From JACRCE01 sp038043305 (lineage in GTDB: Bacteria; Desulfobacterota; GWC2-55-46), in the NCBI GenBank assembly GCA_038043305.1, contig JBBTCG010000211.1, positions 1 to 13,143 on the forward strand: a stretch of DNA of 13,143 nt, written 5' to 3'. Made by a program: the position numbers and the translations under genes. The notes beneath the pieces are model-generated. The model searched no databases and was not told where the DNA came from. It saw nothing but the letters and a program-made list of their open reading frames with translations. Shown here one piece after another: positions 1 to 5,614 of the stretch (positions are counted from its first letter, which is position 1; every line of letters starts with the position of its first letter).

Positions 1-67
1 CCCCAACCCCCTAAATCCCCCTTATCAGGGGGACTTTCACGGTTCACGGTCACGGCCTCATCACGGT
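1..67. repeat. Dispersed C5/G5-tract element, copy A (left end cut by window)
   Basis: The plus strand shows C-tracts separated by AA and TAAAT, then the hairpin CCCCCTTATCAGGGGG, then ACTTT and a run of CACGGTT/CACGGT units ending at 67. The pdaD stop codon (70-72) is only 2 nt away. The end variant reads CACGGCCTCATCACGGT; its complement recurs with small changes in copies E and F. It holds a single TATCAGGGGGACTT unit, where B, D and E have two. The element starts before the window, so its left end cannot be judged. The CCCCCT/AGGGGG stem could act as a transcription terminator for the polyamine genes (inference). Confidence 0.85.
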
Positions 68-69
68 AT

Positions 70-615
70 TTACAGTATCAGCACCGCGGCAGCGACTACC
101 GTGGAGAAGCTGCCGTCGCTTTTGACGATGGCCGATTGGGTAACGTTAGTCGTCTTGACTATCTTGTCGCTTATCCTGTATATCTCTTTTTTCTCGTCCC
201 AGCCGAGGTTTTCGTCAAGCTCGAAGCCGAGGGTGGAGGCAAGCATTGCCGCGGCAAGGTCTTCGGCGTAGTCTCCGGCAACGGCGTCGGTCTGGCCGTA
301 GGCGTGGTGCTCGCTCAGGTATCCGTAGAGTTTGCCGTCCGTCGGTATGGCGCAGCCTACTGAGGCGGCCATGAGTCGCCTCGGCTCGTTGCTTGCCAGC
401 TTGCTCATCACGCAAAACGTAACCTGACCCGGGGAGAGTTTCTTCATCCCGATGGACCTTGGGAGCACCTTGCAGCCCGGAGGGAATATGCTCGACACCT
501 GCACGAGGTTCAATTTTTCAATCCCTGCGTCCCTTAACGCCAGCTCGAACGAGTGCAGCTCTTTTTTGTGCGTCCCTACGCCTTTTGTGAAGAACACTCT
601 TTTGGGAACAAACAT
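70..615 (-). CDS. pdaD: Pyruvoyl-dependent arginine decarboxylase
   Basis: This 181-residue protein matches the archaeal-type pyruvoyl-dependent arginine decarboxylases, which convert arginine to agmatine plus CO2. It has the family hallmark LVQVSSIFPPGC at residues 37-48. In this family the proenzyme self-cleaves between the two serines (here Ser41-Ser42), and the second serine becomes the pyruvoyl cofactor of the larger chain. Further family-like segments are GCAIPTDGKLYGYLSEHH (about 87-104) and the helical stretch around residues 116-140. Length is normal and no key residue appears lost. The ATG at 615 follows a strong GGAGG site 8 nt upstream. It lies 40 nt downstream of speB on the same strand, so agmatine is made next to the enzyme that consumes it. 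It differs from the PLP-dependent SpeA decarboxylase common in bacteria; homology to archaeal enzymes suggests old horizontal transfer (inference). Confidence 0.93.
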   Translation of the reverse strand: MFVPKRVFFTKGVGTHKKELHSFELALRDAGIEKLNLVQVSSIFPPGCKVLPRSIGMKKLSPGQVTFCVMSKLASNEPRRLMAASVGCAIPTDGKLYGYLSEHHAYGQTDAVAGDYAEDLAAAMLASTLGFELDENLGWDEKKEIYRISDKIVKTTNVTQSAIVKSDGSFSTVVAAAVLIL

Positions 616-623
616 TTTTCATT

Positions 624-628
624 CCTCC
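624..628 (-). promoter_or_regulatory. Strong Shine-Dalgarno site of pdaD
   Basis: On the minus strand GGAGG is followed by an 8-nt A-rich spacer and the pdaD ATG at 615. It is among the better ribosome binding sites in the window and fixes this start. It lies in the short gap after the speB stop, as expected for an internal operon cistron. Confidence 0.75.
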
Positions 629-655
629 GAATTGCATATTTTATGCTGCTTCCTG

Positions 656-1615
656 CTAACGCGGACTCTTACGCGGCCCCTTGCCCTTGCCATACGCGAT
701 GTAACCCATTATCTTATACACGAGCTTCGCCGCCAGAAAGTCCGGCGCGATATTGCCCGGCAGGGGGCAAAGCTCCACCACGTCAAATCCGACCACGCGC
801 CTTTTTTCAATGACCTTTTTCAGAACCGCCAACGCGCCGTACCAATCAAACCCGCCCGGCTCAGGCGTGCCGGTTGCCGGCATGATGGCCGGATCAAAAC
901 AGTCAAGGTCTATGGTTATACACACCTCTCCGGTAAGACCAGCGACCACCTTATCCAACGAAAACCCCTTGGGCCCGAACATGTCCCTTGCGTACCACGT
1001 CTTTATGCCCTTGCTCTTTTTCGGACGCGTCTTTTCAGAGGCCATGAACTCGGCCTCCTCGATTGACAGGCTCCTTACGCCCACCTGAACGATGGGACAC
1101 AACTCGGAGATCCTTCTCGCTACGCACGCATGGTTATACGGGCTGCCCTGATAAGAGTCCCTCATGTCCGCATGCGCGTCAAGCTGCAAGACCGACATCT
1201 TAGGGTATCTTTCAAGGAGAGCGCGCACCATACCAAGGGTTACGCTGTGCTCACCGCCAAGGATTACAGGAATCCTTCCGGCGTCAAGTATCCAGTCGGC
1301 CGCCTCCTGAACCCTGTGTATCATCTTGTCAGGCCCCACGGCCGTTGATTCAAGAAACGGCAGGGTCTCTATGCCCGCCTCAAAAGACTCTAACCCAAGC
1401 TCGTCGTCGTAAAGCTCCATGTGGGTTGACGCCTCTATGATGGCGCGCGGGCCGTTCCTCATTCCGCTCACGTAAGAAGCGGTCAGGTCATACGGAACCG
1501 GCAACACGGAAAACCGCGGAACCTGTTTGTCCAATATCTCTCTTGAAAGCCCGCCGAAGTTGAATAGAGTATCCAATGACGACTCCCCTTTTAGGCTGCC
1601 TTTGGATAAGGCCAT
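656..1615 (-). CDS. speB: Agmatinase-family ureohydrolase (SpeB-like)
   Basis: A 319-residue member of the arginase/agmatinase family, which hydrolyses a guanidino group to urea with a two-manganese centre. The metal ligands are visible: His123 in GGEHSVT (120-126), Asp146, His148 and Asp150 in LDAHADMRD (145-153), and Asp236 and Asp238 in IDLDCFDPAIMPATGTPEPG. Next to pdaD the most likely substrate is agmatine, giving putrescine. N1-aminopropylagmatine is an alternative, because related enzymes in archaea and some bacteria act on it. The start is uncertain. The ATG at 1615 abuts repeat copy B and has no Shine-Dalgarno sequence. An in-frame TTG at codon 14 (1576-1574) has GGGGAG 6 nt upstream and would leave a 306-residue protein starting just before the conserved FGGL segment. 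Codons 1-13 may thus be untranslated leader. Confidence 0.92.
   Translation of the reverse strand: MALSKGSLKGESSLDTLFNFGGLSREILDKQVPRFSVLPVPYDLTASYVSGMRNGPRAIIEASTHMELYDDELGLESFEAGIETLPFLESTAVGPDKMIHRVQEAADWILDAGRIPVILGGEHSVTLGMVRALLERYPKMSVLQLDAHADMRDSYQGSPYNHACVARRISELCPIVQVGVRSLSIEEAEFMASEKTRPKKSKGIKTWYARDMFGPKGFSLDKVVAGLTGEVCITIDLDCFDPAIMPATGTPEPGGFDWYGALAVLKKVIEKRRVVGFDVVELCPLPGNIAPDFLAAKLVYKIMGYIAYGKGKGPRKSPR
1583..1588 (-). promoter_or_regulatory. Possible true ribosome binding site of speB, for a TTG start
   Basis: GGGGAG on the minus strand lies 6 nt before an in-frame TTG (1576-1574, codon 14 of the longer reading). The upstream ATG at 1615 has only repeat-derived sequence before it and no Shine-Dalgarno match. 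The TTG is therefore a credible native start that predates insertion of repeat copy B. Confidence 0.5.
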
Positions 1616-1706
1616 GACCGTGTAAAGGATTCAACCCCCAACCCCCTAAATCCCCCTTGTCAGGGGGACTTTATCAGGGGGACTTTCACGGTCACGGTTC
1701 ACGGTC
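1616..1706. repeat. Dispersed C5/G5-tract element, copy B (inside the polyamine cluster)
   Basis: This copy has short units at both ends: GACCGTG then TAAAGGATTCAA on the left, and CACGGTCACGGTTCACGGTC on the right. The core has three C5 tracts, a CCCCCTTGTCAGGGGG hairpin and a second TATCAGGGGGACTT unit. It fills almost the whole space between the DHS-like stop codon (1713-1715, 6 nt away) and the speB ATG (1615-1613, directly adjacent). The hairpin has the T variant TTGTCA in place of TTATCA. It may cause partial termination or alter mRNA stability between the two cistrons (inference). Confidence 0.88.
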
Positions 1707-1712
1707 GCCTTG

Positions 1713-2768
1713 CTATCTTTCCCAAATCCTTTTTCCGACGACGTTGGACTTCTTGAGGTCAAGCCGCGGGGCGCGTCTCTTGTACCCTTTAAGCCTCTGG
1801 GCAAGGGCCGTTACGATTACCGGAAGCGCGATGGTCGCGTCCGAGTTCACGGTAACGTGGGACGATTTCTTTGCGATCTTGCCCCATGACTGCGCCTCCT
1901 CGAAGGTGCAGCCGGACAGGCCCCCCCAGTGCGGGGAGTCGGCGGTTATCTGCACCGCGTACTTATGGCCTTCCACGTCCTTGCATTGGAGCGTGGCCGT
2001 AACCTCAGTCTGCTGTATGAAGTTTTTCGGGGTTCCGCCTCCGACGTATACTACGCCGGTAGTCTTGGCCCTTGCCGCGATCTCGGCCGTCTCCTTCACG
2101 TCGCCTATAACGTCAAACACGAAATGATCAGGGCCGTCCTTTAACGCCAGCGCTATGCCGATGGACGAGTCCGCAACCGCCGGACAGTAGACCGGCACCC
2201 CGGCCTTGTAGGCCGCGGTCAATATGCCCTCAGCCTTGCCGTGCTTCGACAGGTCTTGGCCGGCTATTGAGAGAAACTCCCTCGTGGTATACGGCCGCAT
2301 ATCGGCTTGCTTAAGCCGCTCGGCAAGGTCATATATATACCTGTCTGCGGCGTTGAACTCATCCTCCACGGCGAACACGTCATAGATGCGGTCAATGCCC
2401 GCATCCTTTAATTCGTTGTCATCCACGTTGCAGCTCCCCTGCCAGTGGTATCTGCCGAGGGTTTCATGTATGTCGTGAAAGAGGTTCGCGCCGGTTGACA
2501 CAAGGCAGTCAATGTAGCGCTCTTTTATAAGGTGCACTATCACCTCCCGGAGCCCTGCCGGCACCATCGCGCCCGCAAGCCCGAAAAATACCGTGGTGCG
2601 TCCCTTGAGCATCTGCTCCCAGATATCAACGGCAACCGCAAGGTTTTTCCCTTGAAAGGCCGCTTCTCCCATGCGCCGCAAGAGTCCTTCAACGGTTGAG
2701 TCTGAATCAATCCTTACCGGCTTTACCGGCTTTTTTAAGAACTTCTTTCTGTTGACCTTGCCAGCCAT
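1713..2768 (-). CDS. Deoxyhypusine synthase-like protein (probable homospermidine synthase-type)
   Basis: A 351-residue member of the deoxyhypusine synthase family, NAD-dependent enzymes that move an aminobutyl group from spermidine or putrescine onto an amine. The catalytic lysine motif is present: Lys297 in SWGKI (294-298), matching the lysine that forms the imine in eukaryotic enzymes. NAD-pocket-like segments are VFFGLAGAMVPAGLR (60-74), STGANLFHD (91-99), GGGTPKN (243-249) and ITADSPHWGGLSG (274-286). By eye, the histidine pair after GGG..K in eukaryotic enzymes is Asn249-Phe250 here. Bacteria lack eIF5A, so protein deoxyhypusination is unlikely; homospermidine synthesis from putrescine is the reasonable role, supported by the downstream speB and pdaD. 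The ATG is 1 nt after the slt stop, with only a distant GGAG upstream, so translation may be coupled to slt. Confidence 0.9.
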   Translation of the reverse strand: MAGKVNRKKFLKKPVKPVRIDSDSTVEGLLRRMGEAAFQGKNLAVAVDIWEQMLKGRTTVFFGLAGAMVPAGLREVIVHLIKERYIDCLVSTGANLFHDIHETLGRYHWQGSCNVDDNELKDAGIDRIYDVFAVEDEFNAADRYIYDLAERLKQADMRPYTTREFLSIAGQDLSKHGKAEGILTAAYKAGVPVYCPAVADSSIGIALALKDGPDHFVFDVIGDVKETAEIAARAKTTGVVYVGGGTPKNFIQQTEVTATLQCKDVEGHKYAVQITADSPHWGGLSGCTFEEAQSWGKIAKKSSHVTVNSDATIALPVIVTALAQRLKGYKRRAPRLDLKKSNVVGKRIWER

Positions 2769-2769
2769 A

Positions 2770-3474
2770 TTAATAAATCTCCACCCTTTCTTTTAAGGCA
2801 ACCGTATATTGTTCGTAGTTTGCCATGACCCTCCTCGCAAAGCCGTTGGGCACGCCCTTACCGGCGAGAAGCCGCGCATTCACGCTTGAAGGCCCGGCGT
2901 TGTAAGCGGTAAGGGACAGGTGCGCGTCGCCCAAGTAGATGTCGAGTAGGCTGGAGTAATAATGCATGCCCATCTTGACGTTCATATACGGATTAAAAAG
3001 GGTCGCCTCGCCGTCCCATCTGAACCTCAACTGCCCGGCAAGCTCAGCGCCGGTGGACGGCATTATCTGCATCAGTCCCAATGCGCCCCTGTCCGAGCGC
3101 GACCAGTTGTAGTACTCGCTCTCCGTCTTTATCATGGCGAGCACGAGGAGCGGGTCAATCTTGTAGGCAACGCTTTCGGCGATTATATATCCCGCAAGCG
3201 CCTTTTCCTCAGAGGCGCCAAGGCCGGTCCTCTCCCGCTTGAACACGTCCTGCACGTAGACAAGCCTCGCGGACTCGTTGCTGTCCTTGCCGTACCGCGC
3301 AAAACCGTAAAGACCGGCCGCAACAAGAACGGCCATGAGCAGGGCAATTGACGCCTTTCCCCCGATAGAAACATTCGAGGGCAGGCCCCGCTTAAGCTTG
3401 CCCTCGAATGTTTCTATCGGGGGACATGCGAGGACAGGCTTGCAATCGAACATATCCTTAAAACAGATAGTCAT
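2770..3474 (-). CDS. Membrane-anchored lytic transglycosylase (SLT domain)
   Basis: A 234-residue protein with an SLT-type (goose-lysozyme-like) domain that cleaves peptidoglycan to anhydro-muropeptides. The catalytic glutamate is Glu118 in MIKTESEYY. Other signatures are GALGLMQIMPSTG (130-142) and LSLTAYNAGPSSV (186-198). A single hydrophobic segment at about 41-59 would anchor it in the inner membrane with the domain in the periplasm. The ATG at 3474 is preferred over the adjacent TTG at 3477 because GAAAGG lies 5 nt upstream. Residues 17-39 are encoded by a perfect inverted repeat (3358-3424) and are probably a late insertion, as nothing in them resembles the SLT family. The next in-frame ATG, codon 47, falls inside the membrane segment, so a start after the hairpin is unlikely. 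The gene is first in the slt to DHS-like unit. Confidence 0.9.
   Translation of the reverse strand: MTICFKDMFDCKPVLACPPIETFEGKLKRGLPSNVSIGGKASIALLMAVLVAAGLYGFARYGKDSNESARLVYVQDVFKRERTGLGASEEKALAGYIIAESVAYKIDPLLVLAMIKTESEYYNWSRSDRGALGLMQIMPSTGAELAGQLRFRWDGEATLFNPYMNVKMGMHYYSSLLDIYLGDAHLSLTAYNAGPSSVNARLLAGKGVPNGFARRVMANYEQYTVALKERVEIY
3358..3424. repeat. Perfect 26-bp inverted repeat inside slt
   Basis: The arms are 3358-3383 and 3399-3424 with a 15-nt loop, and all 26 positions pair. The left arm begins TCCCCCGATAGAAACATTCG. The loop contains the small palindrome GCTTAAGC (3390-3397). There is no T-tract on either side, so it is not a normal intrinsic terminator. It lies in frame in codons 17-39 of slt and resembles in kind the palindromic elements that insert within genes in some bacteria. 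An assembly or amplification foldback artefact is an alternative. Confidence 0.93.
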
Positions 3475-3550
3475 CAAGACCTTTCAATCCACGCCCCCGT
3501 ACTGAGGCGACGCGGCTGACTCCGCTGTAAATCACATTTCGCAACACAAT

Positions 3551-3579
3551 AATATATTGATTTTATGGCGTTAAGTCAA
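3551..3579 (-). promoter_or_regulatory. Sigma70-type promoter of slt and the DHS-like gene
   Basis: On the minus strand the -35 box is TTGACT (3579-3574), the spacer is 17 nt and AT-rich, and the -10 box is TATATT (3556-3551). Each box matches consensus at five of six positions. Transcription would start near 3544, leaving about 70 nt of leader before the slt ATG at 3474. No other promoter of this quality is seen between here and pdaD, so it may also drive speB and pdaD by read-through across repeat copy B. Confidence 0.7.
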
Positions 3580-3634
3580 GGAATTTGCCCATCTCATGTT
3601 GCCCACGCGGCTTACACCCTTTCTTGAAAGAAGG

Positions 3635-3692
3635 GATTCAACCCCCTAAATCCCCCTTATCAGGGGGACTTTCACGGTCACGGTTCACGGTC
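3635..3692. repeat. Dispersed C5/G5-tract element, copy C (overlaps the recJ stop)
   Basis: The copy reads GATTCAACCCCCTAAAT, CCCCCTTATCAGGGGG, ACTTT and then CACGGTCACGGTTCACGGTC. It lacks one of the C-tracts and has no ACCGTG units on the left side. Its right 15 nt are translated as the last codons and stop of recJ. The hairpin lies just past the recJ stop in the direction of recJ transcription and could terminate it before the slt promoter. Confidence 0.85.
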
Positions 3693-5390
3693 TTTTTGTA
3701 CGTCCTTTATGCGGAGCTTTATCTTTTTCGCGCCCTGCCATGTGTCTATGAACGGAGAAAAGGCCACGGCAAAGCCGTCGCCCTTCATGGGATGCAATCC
3801 GGCAAGGCCGAATCCCACGCCGTCCCCGGATGAGCCGTTATGGTCAAGCTTCAAGCGCAGGTGTTTTTTCGCGACGCCAAAGACCTCGGTTTGGACTATG
3901 CGCGCATTGGCGAGGACGAGCAGCGGTTCTTTATTGGCCTGACCGAATGGCGCAAGGGAGCCTAATTCCCCGGCAACGCGCATGTCTATGTCACCAAGCT
4001 CCACATAGGCGTCAAGGCGCATCTCAGGCACAAGGTCATCGTCCGAAAGGACGCCGTTGCAATAGGCGATGAACTCTTGCCTGAAGCTTTCGATATTACT
4101 GCCGGATACGGTTAGTCCGGCTGCGGCCTTATGCCCGCCGAACCTCTCAAGAAGCGCGGAGCATGTCCTCAAGCCTTCGAGGATATTGAACTTCCTTGTC
4201 CCCCTTGCCGAGCCTTTGCCGACGTCTCCGTCAATGGCTATCATTACCGCAGGCTTGCCGAACCGCTCGACGATGCGGGAGGCCACTATGCCTATGACCC
4301 CGGGATGCCAGACATGAGCGGCAAGCACTATCCCTCTGTCAGAGGCATCAGGCGCTATCATGCCGAGCGCGTCGTTCAATATTTCGTCCTCAAGCCGCTG
4401 TCTCAGGGCATTTTCCCTGTTGAGTTCAGCGGCAAGGCCGGCCGCAATCAAGGCATCATCAGTCACAAGCAGGTCAAATGCGGCCTTTGCCTGTTTGAGC
4501 CTGCCTGCGGCGTTAAGACGCGGCGCGATTTGAAAGCCTATGGTCTCGGCGCTCGCCTCACCGCTCTTTATCCGGGCCGCCTCAAGCATGGCAAGGAGGC
4601 CGGGCCTTGGTAAGCCGTTGAGCTCTTTAAGTCCGTAGCTTACGAATATCCTGTTTTCGTCCTGAAGCGGCACCATATCTGCCACTGTGCCAATTGCAAC
4701 GAGGTCAAGGAGCTTTCTCAGGTTCGGCGCTTCTCCCTTGAACCACCCCTTGAGGCGTAACACCGCGCGCACCGCCATAAGCAGGTTGAAGGCAACGCCG
4801 ACACCGGCCAGACCCTTGAACGGAAAGCCGCACCCCTCCTGCTTGGGATTGAGTATGGCGAGGGCGGGCGGCTTAAGCAGCGGCATCTCGTGATGGTCCG
4901 TTACGATAACGTCAAGTCCAAGCGCATTGGCATGCCCTATGGCCTCATAATCGGATGAGCCGCAGTCAACTGTAATGACAAGGCTTGCGCCTCTCTCCTT
5001 TAGACCGTCAAGCGCCTTTGCATTTACGCCGTAGCCCTCCAAAGCCCTATCCGGTATGTAGCATATAACGTCAACGCCAATCTCCTTGAAAAAAAGATAC
5101 GCTACGGCCGCGCTCGTGGCCCCGTCAACGTCATAATCGCCGTATACCGCAATCTTCTCGCGCTCCATAACGGCTCGGCAGACGCGCTGGGCGGCCTTTT
5201 CCATGTCCTTGAATAAAAACGGGTCGTGCAAATCTTTGAGAGACGGCGTTAAGAAACCAGAGGCGGCCCCAGCGTCTTCGATGCCTCTATTGACGAGGAG
5301 TCGGGCGGTAAGCGGCAGTATATCAAGCTCCCCGGCAAGCTTGCCAACGAGAGCGTCGTTAATCTGACCCAATCTCCAACGTTTTCTCAT
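3678..5390 (-). CDS. recJ: Single-stranded-DNA-specific exonuclease RecJ
   Basis: A 570-residue RecJ, the 5'-3' single-strand DNA exonuclease used in recombination and mismatch/base-excision repair. DHH-domain motifs with metal-binding aspartates are DYDVDG (85-90), VDCGSSD (141-147) and TDHHE (164-168), followed by RLNAAGRL (291-298). The DHHA1 part has WHPGVIGIVASR (361-372), GSARG (393-397) and FGGHKAAAG (417-425). The C-terminal 110 residues fit the RecJ OB fold. All catalytic motifs are intact and length is normal. The N-terminus matches the family well, so the ATG at 5390 is right, although no Shine-Dalgarno site precedes it. The last codons (Asp-Arg-Glu-Pro) and the TGA come from repeat copy C, which suggests that the original stop was replaced by insertion. 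Confidence 0.96.
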   Translation of the reverse strand: MRKRWRLGQINDALVGKLAGELDILPLTARLLVNRGIEDAGAASGFLTPSLKDLHDPFLFKDMEKAAQRVCRAVMEREKIAVYGDYDVDGATSAAVAYLFFKEIGVDVICYIPDRALEGYGVNAKALDGLKERGASLVITVDCGSSDYEAIGHANALGLDVIVTDHHEMPLLKPPALAILNPKQEGCGFPFKGLAGVGVAFNLLMAVRAVLRLKGWFKGEAPNLRKLLDLVAIGTVADMVPLQDENRIFVSYGLKELNGLPRPGLLAMLEAARIKSGEASAETIGFQIAPRLNAAGRLKQAKAAFDLLVTDDALIAAGLAAELNRENALRQRLEDEILNDALGMIAPDASDRGIVLAAHVWHPGVIGIVASRIVERFGKPAVMIAIDGDVGKGSARGTRKFNILEGLRTCSALLERFGGHKAAAGLTVSGSNIESFRQEFIAYCNGVLSDDDLVPEMRLDAYVELGDIDMRVAGELGSLAPFGQANKEPLLVLANARIVQTEVFGVAKKHLRLKLDHNGSSGDGVGFGLAGLHPMKGDGFAVAFSPFIDTWQGAKKIKLRIKDVQKDREP

Positions 5391-5396
5391 TCGAGT

Positions 5397-5425
5397 ATTT
5401 TACTTGCAAAGCATGGGAAGGTCAA
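5397..5425 (-). promoter_or_regulatory. Sigma70-type promoter of recJ, possibly leaderless
   Basis: On the minus strand TTGACC (5425-5420), a 17-nt spacer and TAAAAT (5402-5397) each match consensus at five of six positions. With the usual distance from the -10 box, transcription starts at about 5390, which is the A of the recJ ATG. This would explain the missing ribosome binding site. Confidence 0.65.
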
Positions 5426-5430
5426 CTAAA

Positions 5431-5535
5431 GACCGTGACCGTGAACCGTGACCGTAAAAGCCCCCTGATAAAGTCCCCCTGATAAGGGGGATTTAGGGGG
5501 TTGGGGGTTGAGTCTTTTACGGTCACGGTCACGGT
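5431..5535. repeat. Dispersed C5/G5-tract element, copy D (complete, with inverted ends)
   Basis: The most complete copy. The left end is GACCGTGACCGTGAACCGTG then ACCGTAAAAG. The core has CCCCCTGATAA twice and three G5 tracts. The right end, CTTTTACGGTCACGGTCACGGT, is the inverted counterpart of the left. The orientation is opposite to A, B and C. It sits exactly between the -35 boxes of recJ (5420-5425) and algH (5540-5545), so it sets the spacing of two divergent promoters. No clear target-site duplication is seen. Confidence 0.9.
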
Positions 5536-5539
5536 ATTG

Positions 5540-5568
5540 TAGACAAAAGGCCGCTTGAGCGGTAATAT
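5540..5568 (+). promoter_or_regulatory. Candidate promoter of the algH-rtcB-archease operon
   Basis: TAGACA (5540-5545, five of six to consensus), a 17-nt spacer and TAATAT (5563-5568, four of six). The spacer contains the dyad CCGCT-TG-AGCGG (5551-5562), a possible operator. Start of transcription near 5575 would lie downstream of the alternative TTG at 5555, supporting the GTG start at 5615. Confidence 0.45.
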
Positions 5569-5600
5569 TGACGGTAGTACGAATCGCCGGTCTTTCAAAA

Positions 5601-5606
5601 AAGGAG
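5601..5606 (+). promoter_or_regulatory. Shine-Dalgarno site fixing the GTG start of algH
   Basis: AAGGAG followed by 8 nt and GTG at 5615. The longer in-frame reading from TTG at 5555 has no comparable site. Confidence 0.65.
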
Positions 5607-5614
5607 CATCCGTT

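Noticed and set aside
452..1066. A 204-codon plus-strand open frame across pdaD and speB
   Set aside because: It overlaps two well-supported genes on the opposite strand and has no family features or ribosome binding site.
3358..3424. The slt inverted repeat as an intrinsic terminator
   Set aside because: No T-tract follows on either strand and it lies within an open, in-frame gene.
3616..3634. CCCTTTCTTGAAAGAAGGG as a terminator or operator near the recJ end
   Set aside because: The dyad is imperfect and needs a bulge to pair, with no T-tract after it. It may be chance or an altered end of copy C.
5431..5535. Tandem ACCGTG(A) units as a CRISPR array
   Set aside because: The units are 6-7 nt and contiguous, with no spacers; no cas genes are nearby.
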